A stretch of 64,000 nt of DNA from Streptomyces yangpuensis (GTDB lineage Bacteria; Actinomycetota; Actinomycetes; Streptomycetales; Streptomycetaceae). Made by a program: the position numbers and the translations under genes. The notes under the pieces were generated by a model. The model was not told the DNA's origin. It saw only the letters and a program-made list of their open reading frames with translations, and made no database searches. The stretch is taken from NCBI RefSeq assembly GCF_001005295.1, contig NZ_LBMK01000002.1, positions 186,407-250,406 on the forward strand, read 5' to 3'. Shown here one piece after another: positions 48,625-57,374 of the stretch (positions within the stretch are counted from its first letter, which is position 1; each line of letters begins with the position of its first letter).

Positions 48625-48837
48625 GTGACCACCAACCCCTTCGACGACGCCGAGGGCCGCTTCCTCGTCCTGGTGAACGACGAGGGCCAGCACTCGCTCT
48701 GGCCGTCCTTCGTCGACGTGCCCGGCGGCTGGACGATCGCCCTCGGCGAGACCAGCCGGGAGGCCTGCCTGGATTTCGTCGAGGCCAACTGGACCGATCT
48801 GCGCCCCCGTTCCCTCGCCCGGTCGATGGAAGCCTGA
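48625..48837 (+). CDS. cchK: MbtH-like protein
   Basis: 70 residues from a GTG after GGGGAGGC. All family marks are present: [22 protein letters not shown], and the tail WTDLRPRSL. MbtH proteins bind NRPS adenylation domains and are needed for their activity; this one should serve CchH. Iron-controlled through the box at 48579. Confidence 0.95.
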   Translation: MTTNPFDDAEGRFLVLVNDEGQHSLWPSFVDVPGGWTIALGETSREACLDFVEANWTDLRPRSLARSMEA

Positions 48838-48930
48838 CAGTCCCTCCAGCGCACACCGCGCACATCCGCGCCGATCCGATCCGGTACGCATCCGGCGGCA
48901 CCGGCCGGCCATCTCCGGGGACCCCGCACG

Positions 48931-49170
48931 ATGCTCTGCACCCGGCTGGCCAACGCCCGTTTCCTCACCATGGACCCGGACCATCCCGTCGCCCACGAGG
49001 TCCGCGGCTGGGGCTCAGCGCGGTCGTCCAGCCCCACTTCCTGAGCTACTTCGGCGACGACTACGCGGCGATCAGACGACCCGCGCCGCGTCGACGTCTC
49101 CCGCATCGGGGACGTCGAGGTGGTGGCGGCGTACGTGGACGGCAGGGAGGCCGGCCGGCCGCCGCCGTGA
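48931..49170 (+). pseudogene. relic of a YtcJ-like amidohydrolase gene
   Basis: Three pieces of one family lie in order. From ATG 48931, LCTRLANARFLTMDPDHPVAHEV is an amidohydrolase N-terminus that runs into a stop at 49042. In another frame, LSAVVQPHFLSYFGDDYAAI is an internal strand. Then DPRRVDVSRIGDVEVVAAYVDG ends in a TGA at 49168, a normal C-terminus. More than 80 percent of the usual 520-550 residues is deleted and frames are shifted. Confidence 0.75.
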
Positions 49171-49220
49171 GACCCGGCCCGGCGGGCGGCGGGACCGTCA
49201 GCCGGCCGTCACGAGTGCCG

Positions 49221-49571
49221 TCAACAGGCGCGGACCGGCTTGTGGTTGTGGACGTAGCGCGCCGAGACCCATCCCTTGGCGTTCTGGAGGCGGTACCAGA
49301 CGGGGTTGCCGTCCACCCACCCGCCGCGCGCCTGGCAGTTGAGGAGCACGCGCTGGCCCGGGCGGAGCGTCCTGACGACGCCGGAGTACACCGTGGGCTT
49401 CTGGCGCACGTGGAGGGGCGCGTCCGAGACCACCTCGCCCACCGGGTACGCGACCCGCGACGCCGCGGCGGCCGGCGCGGCCCCCTGCTGCGGTGCGGCC
49501 CAGCCGGCGCCGCCCGTCGGGCCGAGCACCAGGCCGGTCACCAGCGCGCACATCACTACGGACTTCTTCAT
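49221..49571 (-). CDS. secreted SH3-domain protein
   Basis: 116 residues; signal peptide MKKSVVMCALVTGLVLGPTG with likely cut after WAA. The mature part is one bacterial SH3-like domain: DAPLHVRQKPTVYSGVVRTLRPGQRVLLNC, NPVWYRLQNAKGWVSARYV. Two Cys could form a disulphide. Small exported SH3 proteins of this kind are common in Streptomyces, function unknown. An ATG at 49607 is a weaker start choice. Confidence 0.82.
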   Translation of the reverse strand: MKKSVVMCALVTGLVLGPTGGAGWAAPQQGAAPAAAASRVAYPVGEVVSDAPLHVRQKPTVYSGVVRTLRPGQRVLLNCQARGGWVDGNPVWYRLQNAKGWVSARYVHNHKPVRAC

Positions 49572-49877
49572 CCCGGTCCCGTTCTCCGACGACTTCGGTA
49601 CGGGCATGCCACGACGGACCGTGGCCGGCCGAGAGCGCCCGGTACGACTATCCGCGCGGAGCCGGGGACTTCCGGGCCGACACGTCCGCCGTTCCCCCTG
49701 ATGGCGGCAGACCTGGCCGTGGCCCCGGCCGGACGTGTGTCCGGATCCGCTGTTTCGGACGCGGACGAGCGAGCAGACGCGAGCCATGGCACCCGGCGCC
49801 GTCGGTGCCGCCCCGGCCGGACGGCGAGATCCCGGCCCCGAACCGCCCGCCGCCCCTCCCCGCAGAGACGAGTCGTC
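49572..49877. other. 306-bp divergent intergenic region
   Basis: Lies between the SH3 protein gene and the SsgA-like gene, so it should hold two promoters, but I see no clear -10/-35 pair or palindrome. GC-rich throughout. Confidence 0.4.
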
Positions 49878-50351
49878 ATGGACCACCGGCCCCGCGCCCC
49901 CGAGCAGCACACGACGCAGCAGCACCCGACGCAGAGCCCGACGGAGCAGAGCCTGACCTGGACGACCCGTATCCACCAGGTGCGGACCCGGCTGCGGTTC
50001 CCGCTCCGGGCCACGTTCCACTGGTCGCCCCGCACCCCGCTGGGCGTCGAGGTCACGTTCCACCCGGTCGGCGCGGACACGGTGACCTGGGTGATCGGCC
50101 GGGACCTCCTGGCCAGGGGCCTGCGCACCCTGGCCGGAACCGGAGAGGTACGGGTCCGCCCGGCCGACGGACCCGGCCGCGCGGGCCAGGTGGTGCTGCG
50201 GCTGGGGGCGGAGGAGCCGTACGCCCTCTTCGTGCTGGACCGGGCGGGCCTCACACGGTGGCTGGAGGAGACGTGGGCGCTGGTTCCGGCCGGCGCCGAG
50301 GCGGAGCACCTGGACTGGGAATTCTTCGACCGCCTGCTCGCCGACCGCTGA
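49878..50351 (+). CDS. SsgA-like sporulation/cell-division regulator (SALP)
   Basis: 157 residues with a Gln/Thr-rich N-terminal tail. The SALP core is clear: LRFPLRATFHWSPRTPLGVEVTFHP, VTWVIGRDLLARGL, EVRVRP, ALFVLDRAGLTRWLEETWALVPAG. SsgA-like proteins are restricted to sporulating actinomycetes and help place septa or the peptidoglycan machinery. The initiation region has only a weak purine stretch (GAGACGAG). Confidence 0.88.
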   Translation: MDHRPRAPEQHTTQQHPTQSPTEQSLTWTTRIHQVRTRLRFPLRATFHWSPRTPLGVEVTFHPVGADTVTWVIGRDLLARGLRTLAGTGEVRVRPADGPGRAGQVVLRLGAEEPYALFVLDRAGLTRWLEETWALVPAGAEAEHLDWEFFDRLLADR

Positions 50352-50360
50352 GCGGCGGCG

Positions 50361-50738
50361 TCACGGCAGCGGCAGGGCCCCGTCGTCGGGGATGCCGTCC
50401 GCGGACTCGGCGGCGGGCGGCGGCGTCGGCGTGGCCAGTGGTCCCGAGAGGTAGGCCAGGAGGCCGGCGATCTCACGGCCGGCCTCCGCCGGGTGGCGGA
50501 AGCGCGCCCCGGGCGCGATGGCGTAGCGGTTGCGTCGGCCGTCCCGGGTCCGTGTGAGGTATCCGTCCGTCTGGAGGTCCGTGACGATCCCCTGCACGGT
50601 GCGTTCGGTGAGGTCGCAGTCCGCGGCGATGTCGCGCAGCCGGGCCCCCGGGTCGCGCGCGATGGCGACCAGGACCCGGGCGTGGTTCGTCAGGAAGGTC
50701 CAGTGGTTCCGGCGGGACCCCGTGTGCTCGTTCTCCAC
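50361..50738 (-). CDS. winged-helix transcriptional regulator
   Basis: 125 residues from a GTG (50738); longer readings have no family-like sequence. The DNA-binding region is NHARVLVAIARDPGARLRDIAADCDLTERTVQGIVTDLQTDGYLTRTRDGRRNRY (positions about 18-75), with recognition helix TERTVQGIVTDL and wing, MarR/ArsR-like. Rest is a short Pro-rich tail. Divergent from the sigma-factor gene. Confidence 0.82.
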   Translation of the reverse strand: MENEHTGSRRNHWTFLTNHARVLVAIARDPGARLRDIAADCDLTERTVQGIVTDLQTDGYLTRTRDGRRNRYAIAPGARFRHPAEAGREIAGLLAYLSGPLATPTPPPAAESADGIPDDGALPLP

Positions 50739-50932
50739 TCCGACATTCTTGAGTGACGACTCGCGAAAAGCAAATCCAGAAAAGTATTTCCGGTATAACT
50801 TGACGTCTGTCCGGGGGGCCCGGCAGGGTGCAGGGGAGCGGAAGGGGACTTCCGCCCCGACCGAACGACCGAGCAAGCGACCGAGCAGTCGCGCAACGCG
50901 CCGCAAGCCCCTGTGCCCAAGGAGCGAAGACG

Positions 50933-51862
50933 ATGACCATCACGGCCACGACCGAGGCCACGACCTCGACGACGCCCCCCACGACGGCCACCACCCCCAC
51001 CGGTGGCGCCGCAGCGGCCCCCGCACTCGGCGGGCTCCCCGAGGTGCCCTTCCCGCGGGAACTCTCCACCTGCGATGCCCGGCAGCTGACCAGGGTGTTC
51101 TTCGAACGGCTGCGGAGCCTCGAAGAGGGCACCCGTGAGTACCAGTACGTGCGCGGCACGCTGATCGAGATGAACATCTCACTCGTGAACTTCGTCGCCC
51201 GCCCGTTCCGCGACCGGCCCGGCGGCCCCGAGAACGAGGACATCGTCCAGGTCGGCATCATCGGCCTGATCAAGGCCATCGACCGGTACGACCCCGAGCG
51301 CAACACCCAGTTCACCACACTGGCCGTGCCCTACATCACAGGTGAGATCAAGCGCCACTTCCGGGACACCACCTGGGCCGTGCGTGTCCCGCGCCGGCTC
51401 CAGGAGCAGCGTCTGCTGCTGGCGAGGGCGACGGAGGAGCTGACCTCCGAGACCGACCACGCCCCCACTCCGGCGGAACTCGCCACCCACCTCGGCCTCA
51501 CCGAGGACGAGGTCCGCGAGGGCCTGGTCGCCGCCAACGGCTACTCCTCCCAGTCCCTCGACGCGCCCCAGGCCGACGCCGGCGGCAGCGGCACCACCCC
51601 CGCGAACGGACAGCCCGCACGCTCCCTGGCCGAGACCGTCGGCGGCCTCGACCCCGCCCTGGCGGCCGTCGAGGACCGGCAGGCCCTCGCACCGCTGCTC
51701 GCCGGCCTGGACGAGCGCAGCACCCGCATCCTTCAGCTCCGCTTCGGCCAGGAGATGACCCAGGCGGAGATCGGCGAGGAGGTCGGGCTCTCCCAGATGC
51801 ACGTCTCGCGCCTGCTCGCCCGCACGCTGGAGAACCTGCGCGAGGAGCTGCTGCACGACTGA
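50933..51862 (+). CDS. RNA polymerase sigma factor, SigB/SigF/SigG family
   Basis: 309 residues; ATG after AAGGAGCGAAGACG. A Thr-rich N-terminus (about 1-45) precedes region 2 (EDIVQVGIIGLIKAIDRYDPERNTQFTTLAVPYITGEIKRHFRD, about 102-145), region 3 and region 4 (LQLRFGQEMTQAEIGEEVGLSQMHVSRLL). In Streptomyces this family governs stress and development and is usually held by RsbW-like anti-sigma factors. No such gene is adjacent; one RsbW-like protein is encoded at 20760. Confidence 0.93.
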   Translation: MTITATTEATTSTTPPTTATTPTGGAAAAPALGGLPEVPFPRELSTCDARQLTRVFFERLRSLEEGTREYQYVRGTLIEMNISLVNFVARPFRDRPGGPENEDIVQVGIIGLIKAIDRYDPERNTQFTTLAVPYITGEIKRHFRDTTWAVRVPRRLQEQRLLLARATEELTSETDHAPTPAELATHLGLTEDEVREGLVAANGYSSQSLDAPQADAGGSGTTPANGQPARSLAETVGGLDPALAAVEDRQALAPLLAGLDERSTRILQLRFGQEMTQAEIGEEVGLSQMHVSRLLARTLENLREELLHD

Positions 51863-51948
51863 CCCGCGGTCCGAGGACCTCTGGGAGCCGGGCGCCGCCG
51901 TGCGCCCGGCCGCCCCGACCCGTTCCCGAGACCTGACACCGGGGAGTC

Positions 51949-53043
51949 ATGAACAGTTTCGTCCGACTGCTGGCCGTCCTGGGCGGCTCCGCCGTGCTCA
52001 CCCTCGTCGTGGGCCGCCTCACCGACCTGCTGCTGCGGCGGGCCGACGCCCGTCATCCCGAGACACCGCTGTGGAACATGCTGCGGCGCTGCGGACCGTC
52101 GCTGCGCGTGCTGCTGTTCACCGCGATGCTGCGCGGGGCGTACCGCCAGATCGCCTGGCAGCCGCTGCGCGACCACGAGGCCGCCGTGGGCCAAACCCTG
52201 ACGCTCGTACTGATCGGGGCGGGCGCCTGGTGCGTCGTCGGCGTCGCCTCCGCCGTGGTCGAATCCTCCTACGCCCGCTACGCGCTGGGCACGCGCGACC
52301 CCTCACGCGTGCGCCGCGTCCGTACCCAGGTGACGCTCATCAGGAGGATCGTCACCGCCGTCGTCGCGGTGGTCGCGGCGGCCGCGATGCTCCTCACCTT
52401 CCCCGCCTTCCGGGCAGTCGGCACGTCCGTACTGGCCTCGGCGGGCATCATCGGCATCGTCGCGGGTGTGGCGGCCCAGTCCACCCTCGGCAATGTCTTC
52501 GCCGGCTTCCAGATCGCCTTCGGCGACATGGTGCGCATCGGCGACACCGTCGTCGTCGACGGGGAGTGGGGCGTGGTCGAGGAGGTGACCCTCACCCTGG
52601 TCGCCGTGCGCACCTGGGACGAGCGCCGGATCACCATGCCCGTCTCGTACTTCACCTCGCGGCCCTTCGAGAACTGGTCGCGCGGCGGCATCCAGATGAC
52701 CGGCACGGTGTTCGTCCACTGCGACCACACGGCCCCCGTCGCCCTCATGCGCGAGAAGCTGAAGGAGATCCTCGACGGCTGCGAGGCCTGGGACGGCCGG
52801 GGCTGGGACCTGGCCGTCACCGAGGCCACGCCCACCACCATCGTGGTACGGGCGATCGTCACCGCCAAGGACCCGGACCTGCTGTGGACCGCCCGTTGCG
52901 AGGTCCGCGAGCAACTGGTGGCCTGGCTGGCCGAGAAGCACCCGTACGCCCTGCCGCGTGTCGCCACGGCCGCCGCCGTGCCCCCGCCCCGGGCGGAGGC
53001 CCGCGCGGAGGCCCGTACGGACGTCAGGCCGCCAGCGGGGTGA
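51949..53043 (+). CDS. MscS-type mechanosensitive channel family protein
   Basis: 364 residues. Four membrane helices, the pore-lining one AVGTSVLASAGIIGIVAGVAAQSTLGNVFAG (Gly/Ala-rich, read in part). It is followed by the beta domain GDMVRIGDTVVVDGEWGVVEEVTLTLVAVRTWDERRITMP typical of MscS. Its end overlaps the convergent amidotransferase gene by 20 bases. Confidence 0.9.
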   Translation: MNSFVRLLAVLGGSAVLTLVVGRLTDLLLRRADARHPETPLWNMLRRCGPSLRVLLFTAMLRGAYRQIAWQPLRDHEAAVGQTLTLVLIGAGAWCVVGVASAVVESSYARYALGTRDPSRVRRVRTQVTLIRRIVTAVVAVVAAAAMLLTFPAFRAVGTSVLASAGIIGIVAGVAAQSTLGNVFAGFQIAFGDMVRIGDTVVVDGEWGVVEEVTLTLVAVRTWDERRITMPVSYFTSRPFENWSRGGIQMTGTVFVHCDHTAPVALMREKLKEILDGCEAWDGRGWDLAVTEATPTTIVVRAIVTAKDPDLLWTARCEVREQLVAWLAEKHPYALPRVATAAAVPPPRAEARAEARTDVRPPAG

Positions 53044-53866
53044 ACGGGTACAGCCCGTCCGCGCCCGCCCGTACCACGCCGTAGCTGCTCTCCGGCACCT
53101 CGTTCCACGCGCCCGGCAGGTCCCCGAGCGGCTCGGACACCACCAGGCGGGTCTCGTCGGACACCTCCTGGAGGAATCGGATGTCGGGGTGCAGCCTGCG
53201 CAGCGAGTCCACCCGGCTGCTGTAGAACAGCGACCGGGAGGTGCCCTGGCTGGAGTAGCGGAAGGCCCACACGCCGGTCCCGTCGGTGACGGCCACCGTC
53301 ATCTGCATGGGGAACTCCACGCCGTGCTCGTGGCCGACCCGCTCCACCACGCCCACCATCCGGGCGACCGCGGCCGGCGGGTCCTCCTCCAGACCGAAGG
53401 TGAGCGCCAGATAGAACATGACCTCGGAGTCCGTCGTGCCCTCGATCTCCCCGAACAGCGCGGGGTCGACGAGGAGCGCGAGGTCCCTGCGCATCGCGTG
53501 GAAGCCGGAGATGGCCCCGTTGTGCATCCACATCCAGCGGCCGTGCCGGAACGGGTGACAGTTCGTCTGCTGCACGGCCGTGCCCGTCGACGCCCGGATG
53601 TGGGCGAAGAAGACGGGGGAGGTGACATGGTCCGCGAGCTCCCGCAGGTTGCGGTTGTTCCAGGCGGGCCCCACGTCCTTCATCAGGGCGGGCGTGCCGT
53701 CGCCGCTGGCGCCGTCCGGATACCAGCCGATGCCGAAGCCGTCGCCGTTGGTCGTCTCCACGCCCAGCTTCGAGTGGAGGCTCTGGTCGATCAGTGAGTG
53801 GGCGGGTCTGTACAGGATGGTGTCGAGCAGCACGGGGGTTCCCGAATACGCCAGCCACCGGCACAT
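53024..53866 (-). CDS. class II glutamine amidotransferase (YafJ-like)
   Basis: 280 residues; ATG after CAGGTGATCGCTC. The nucleophile is Cys2 (MCRWLAYSG, Met removed). Other marks of Ntn-type GATase II: TNGDGFGIGWY, FAHIRASTG, CHPFRHGRWMWMHNGAISGF, GTTDSEVMF. No synthase domain, so the acceptor is unknown. Confidence 0.88.
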   Translation of the reverse strand: MCRWLAYSGTPVLLDTILYRPAHSLIDQSLHSKLGVETTNGDGFGIGWYPDGASGDGTPALMKDVGPAWNNRNLRELADHVTSPVFFAHIRASTGTAVQQTNCHPFRHGRWMWMHNGAISGFHAMRRDLALLVDPALFGEIEGTTDSEVMFYLALTFGLEEDPPAAVARMVGVVERVGHEHGVEFPMQMTVAVTDGTGVWAFRYSSQGTSRSLFYSSRVDSLRRLHPDIRFLQEVSDETRLVVSEPLGDLPGAWNEVPESSYGVVRAGADGLYPFTPLAA

Positions 53867-54029
53867 GAGCGATCACCTGACTCGTCCGCCCCGTGCGGGT
53901 TGACCGTGCCGCGGGCCGGCCGGGGCCGTAACCGCCCGCATGGGCGCCCCGTCGCCCATGTCATTCTCCCGCCGCCCGACGGGCGCCGCACCCGGGGCGC
54001 CGCGGCCGCCCGCCCGGACGGTGCGGCCG

Positions 54030-54281
54030 CTACCAGCCGAAACGGCGGTCGACCACGGCCGCGAACTCCTCGAAGCTCAGCACCCGGTCTCCGTTCTGGT
54101 CCGCCGCGTCGAACAGCGCCGAGGAGTCCTCGGCGTCCCCCACGCCCCAGAAGGGAATCGCCCCCTGCGCGGCGAGGGTCGGTCCCTTCGAGCGCAGGGC
54201 GCCGATGACCTCGGCGCGGGTCAGGGTGCCGTCCTGGTCGAGGTCGAGGGCGTCGAACAGCCGCCGGGCCTTCTCACTCAT
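54030..54281 (-). CDS. two-EF-hand calcium-binding protein
   Basis: 83 residues; ATG behind GAGAGGACATGTG. Loop 1 DLDQDGTLTRAE starts at Asp13; loop 2 DQNGDRVLSFEE at Asp61. Both have the expected Asp/Asn ligands and the final Glu. A calsymin/calerythrin-like single-domain protein, cytoplasmic. Confidence 0.92.
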   Translation of the reverse strand: MSEKARRLFDALDLDQDGTLTRAEVIGALRSKGPTLAAQGAIPFWGVGDAEDSSALFDAADQNGDRVLSFEEFAAVVDRRFGW

Positions 54282-54449
54282 CACATGTCCTCTCCGCGGT
54301 GCACGCGCCGTCCGGGCCGGCGGGTCCTGCCAGGAAGGACGCGACGCGCCCCCACGAGGTTGCCTCCGGCCCCGGATCCGCGCGCCGCGATGACGACCGG
54401 GGTCCGGGCGGCTGCGCTGCTCCCTCGTCACCAGTGCGCGAGGTCCGCT

Positions 54450-55565
54450 CTACGGCAGGGCCTGACGCCGCGTGTTGAGCTCGGCGACGATCGACGCGGG
54501 GGAGTGGCCGCTGCTGTCGGACAGGCGGTGGAAGTCGACCGAGACGAAGTTCGGGTCGCGGCCCCCGGCCGCGGGCCGGCACTGCTCGGCGATGCGGTTG
54601 CGCAGCTTCGCGCCGTTGTCCAGGGCCGCCGTCATCACGGTGGGCACGTTGCGGTGGTGGCTCATGGTGAACAGGCGCCGGAAACCGGGCTCCTGCCGGT
54701 CCAGGGGCACGTCCGACCAGCGGCTGACGCACGTCAGGTCGTTGCCCAGGTCCCCGAGGCTCCAGAAGTTGCTCACCGTCCAGGACCTGTCGTACATGAC
54801 GCCCAGGTTCTCGCGGTCGGACCGGTCGGAGAAGATCAGCAGCCGCTTGCCGGAGGTCACGAGGTCGGCGACCTTCGGCCATCCGTTCTGCCGTACACCC
54901 CACTCGTCGGGCCGGAAGACCATGTCGGACAGCCCCCGGACCCGGCCGAGGGACTGCCGCAGCTGCTCGGCGCTCACGTAGTCCTCCAGGAAGACCGTCA
55001 CGACCTCCTGGGGGTGGGCGGCGAGGAAGTCCACCACGGTCTGCATCGTGCCGTGGAAGGACTGGCGCGGCAGGGCGTACGTGGCACCGGCGAAGGTCTT
55101 GCAGTCGCCGTGGCACAGGTACACGTCGCTGGGGTAGCAGTCGCTGCCGAAGCTGATGACGCACAGCCAGGTGCTGCGCTCGTACCAATGGGTGTCCAGG
55201 CTCAGGCCTCGGACGCCGCCCTCTAGCTGGGCGCGCACCGATTCGGACTGGCTCACCGAACTCCAGCGTGAGTCCTGGTAGTTGGTGAAGGCGTTGTGGG
55301 TGGTCAGGAAGGAGACCTCGTCCAGGCGCCGGTCGCCCCAGCGGGCGTCCGCCGCGGCGTCTGCCGCGGCGGACGGTGTGCCGGCGGGCGTGCCGGACGG
55401 CGCGGCTGCGGGTGGGCGGGCGGCGGTGGCGGAGGCGGTGGTCGCGGTCCCCAGCAGCGCCAGCAGGAGCAGGCACACCAGGGTGCGGAGGGTGTGTCCG
55501 CTTCGAGGCGCACGGCGCGGACGGCCGCGGACCGGCCCCGCTTGTTTCATGTCCATGTCAACCAT
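54450..55565 (-). CDS. secreted PI-PLC X-domain protein
   Basis: 371 residues from ATG 55565 (ATG 55556 and 55550 are alternatives; none has a good ribosome site). Signal peptide around TLRTLVCLLLLALLGTATTASA. The X-domain has the two catalytic-His regions SFLTTHNAFTN and VYLCHGDC, then QTVVDFLAAHPQEVVTVFLEDY. Four or more Cys suggest disulphides in an exported enzyme. Family acts on phosphatidylinositol or related head groups; substrate here unknown. Confidence 0.87.
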   Translation of the reverse strand: MVDMDMKQAGPVRGRPRRAPRSGHTLRTLVCLLLLALLGTATTASATAARPPAAAPSGTPAGTPSAAADAAADARWGDRRLDEVSFLTTHNAFTNYQDSRWSSVSQSESVRAQLEGGVRGLSLDTHWYERSTWLCVISFGSDCYPSDVYLCHGDCKTFAGATYALPRQSFHGTMQTVVDFLAAHPQEVVTVFLEDYVSAEQLRQSLGRVRGLSDMVFRPDEWGVRQNGWPKVADLVTSGKRLLIFSDRSDRENLGVMYDRSWTVSNFWSLGDLGNDLTCVSRWSDVPLDRQEPGFRRLFTMSHHRNVPTVMTAALDNGAKLRNRIAEQCRPAAGGRDPNFVSVDFHRLSDSSGHSPASIVAELNTRRQALP

Positions 55566-55640
55566 GGCGGGAGGGTAGCGCGCGGCCCGCCGCCCCGTCC
55601 CCCCTCCGGACACGGACGGCCGGCCGGCGCCCGCGGCGGT

Positions 55641-56147
55641 TCAGTAGCGCAGGGCCGTCCCGGTCTGCGCCGTCACGGTGCCGGACAGCTTGTGTGTGCT
55701 GCGGGCCGTACCCTGCCCGGTGCCCTTTCCTGCGACGTCGGAGACCGTCACCACCACGGTGTCGACGAGGCTGCCGCTCTCGTCCTTGAACTCGACCTGC
55801 ACCGCGAAGGACTTGGTGGCGTCGTCGGTGTTCCGTACGGTCACGGGAACCGTCGTGTACCCGTCGGTGGCGGTGGTCACGGTGCCCAGAGTCACCTGGT
55901 CCTTGGCGTCGACGCCGTTCTTGACGTCGGCGAGCTTGTCCTTCGCGACGGCGGCCGCGGACTCGGCGGCCTTCGCGGCCTCGGAGGCGGCCGACGAGAC
56001 GGCCTCGCCGGCCGACCTCACCGCCGAAGCGGCGCTGGAGACGGCCCCGGACGGGTTGCCGTCGCCGCCCGAGCAGGCCGCGGCGCCGAGCGCCACCGCC
56101 GACAGCACCGCACCTGCCGCACCACGCATCCACGCGACCTTCGCCAC
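55641..56147 (-). CDS. hypothetical lipoprotein with coiled Ala-rich stalk
   Basis: 168 residues from GTG 56147, picked because TTGGAGG lies just upstream. Lipobox ALGAAAC near residue 25. An Ala/Ser-rich helix stalk (about 32-66) leads to a beta domain, VTLGTVTTATDGYTTVPVTVRNTDDATKSFAVQVEFKD, like FxLYD-type domains. Anchored outside the membrane; function unknown. Confidence 0.82.
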   Translation of the reverse strand: MAKVAWMRGAAGAVLSAVALGAAACSGGDGNPSGAVSSAASAVRSAGEAVSSAASEAAKAAESAAAVAKDKLADVKNGVDAKDQVTLGTVTTATDGYTTVPVTVRNTDDATKSFAVQVEFKDESGSLVDTVVVTVSDVAGKGTGQGTARSTHKLSGTVTAQTGTALRY

Positions 56148-56277
56148 CACGCCTCCAAGGGTGTTCCGGGTCTCCCAGTCAACGGCCCGGCGGCCCGGAT
56201 GCCCACTGCACGGGGCATCCGGGTGAGGCGCGGCGGGCGGCCCGGGGGCGTGCGCCGTCAAGGTCGTCCCGCGGCGG

Positions 56278-56319
56278 TCAGGCGCTGCTCGCGGACGCGC
56301 CGACCGTGAGGATCCTCAT
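56278..56319 (-). pseudogene. 13-codon truncated gene start coupled to the EamA gene
   Basis: The ATG overlaps the TGA of the EamA gene and a GAAAGG stretch lies upstream. The short peptide MRILTVGASASSA resembles the first strand of NAD-binding SDR/NmrA proteins (MRILVVGASG) but stops at once. Either a lost gene start or chance. Confidence 0.35.
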
Positions 56320-57275
56320 GTGCGGGTGCCTTTCGCGTGAGCGGGGGGAGTGCCGTCCACGGGAGTCCGCGGGTTTCGAGGGGCGGGCGGCGCGTACCGG
56401 GAGACCGCCACGCCGGCCAGGCACAGCACCCCGCCGAGGAGCGTCAGCCAGCCCGGTACCTCGGCCAGCAGGGCCCAGCTCAGCAGGACGACGATGGCCG
56501 GGACCGCGTACGTTGTCGCACCGAGCCGGCCGGCGGGCATCCGCGCCAGCGCGTACGTCCACGTGGTGAAGGCCAGGGCGGTGGGGACCACGCCCAGGTA
56601 GACCATGTTCAAGGTCGCCGACAGCGGCGCCCGGGGCAGTTCGTCGAGCAGCCGGCCGGTGAAGGGCAGGCAGACCACGGCGCCCGTCATGCAGCTGTAC
56701 GCCGTGATCTGGAGGGGCGTTGCGTAGGAGAGGGCGGGCTTCTGCGCGATGACACCGGTCGCGTAGGCCACCGCCGCGAGCAGACAGAGGGCGACGCCGA
56801 GGAGCGAGGTCGAGCCGCCGTCCCCGGACGACATCGACAGGCCCACGACCACCGCGCCGGCGAAGGAGACGGCCATACCCGCCAGCAGGCGCGGCGGGAG
56901 CGCCTCGCCCAGCAGGCGGGCCGCGAGCAACGCCATGAGGATGGGCCCGGTGTTCACGAGCAGGGCGGCCGTGCCGGCGTCGACCAGCCGCTCACCCCAG
57001 TTCAGCGCGACCGTGTAGCCGCAGAACCACACGACACCGGAGACCAGGATCCCCCGCCAGGCCTCACGGGGCGGCAGGCCCTGCCGGCGGACCAGAAGCA
57101 GGACACCCAGCACCAGCGAGGCGGCCAGCAGACGGCCCAGGGCCAGCGCGCCCGGGGAGTACGCGGCGCCCGCGCTGCGGATGGAGACGAAGGCGGAGGC
57201 CCAGGCGAACACCGTGAAGGTGACGGCGCCGACCGTGAGCAGGCCGGGCGGGATCGGATTCGAGCGGAGGGTCAT
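56316..57275 (-). CDS. EamA/DMT-family exporter
   Basis: 319 residues, ten membrane helices in two EamA repeats (for example FTVFAWASAFVSIRSAG and the second-repeat GVALCLLAAVAYATGVIAQ). Drug/metabolite exporter; solute unknown. A 28-bp perfect inverted repeat sits 19 bases upstream of the start, and an ArsR-type regulator gene is next upstream, so local repression is likely. Confidence 0.9.
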   Translation of the reverse strand: MTLRSNPIPPGLLTVGAVTFTVFAWASAFVSIRSAGAAYSPGALALGRLLAASLVLGVLLLVRRQGLPPREAWRGILVSGVVWFCGYTVALNWGERLVDAGTAALLVNTGPILMALLAARLLGEALPPRLLAGMAVSFAGAVVVGLSMSSGDGGSTSLLGVALCLLAAVAYATGVIAQKPALSYATPLQITAYSCMTGAVVCLPFTGRLLDELPRAPLSATLNMVYLGVVPTALAFTTWTYALARMPAGRLGATTYAVPAIVVLLSWALLAEVPGWLTLLGGVLCLAGVAVSRYAPPAPRNPRTPVDGTPPAHAKGTRT

Positions 57276-57293
57276 GCCGCCACTCTACGGTCG

Positions 57294-57321
57294 CAACATT
57301 TCGGCGTCGACCGAAATGTTG
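57294..57321. promoter_or_regulatory. palindromic operator upstream of the EamA gene
   Basis: CAACATTTCGG (57294-57304) and CCGAAATGTTG (57311-57321), perfect 11-bp arms, 6-base centre CGTCGA. AT-rich compared with its surroundings. Placed where it would cover the EamA promoter, just downstream of the ArsR-type gene. Confidence 0.75.
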
Positions 57322-57374
57322 TTCCGGGCTCCGGCGTGGAGAGACAGCCCTGAGCGAACCGCGACGCGGACGCC

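Noticed and set aside
50755..50815. GGTATAAC in the AT-rich spacer as a SigB-type or -10 promoter element
   Set aside because: No properly spaced -35 partner could be fixed on either strand, so it is only mentioned as AT-rich.
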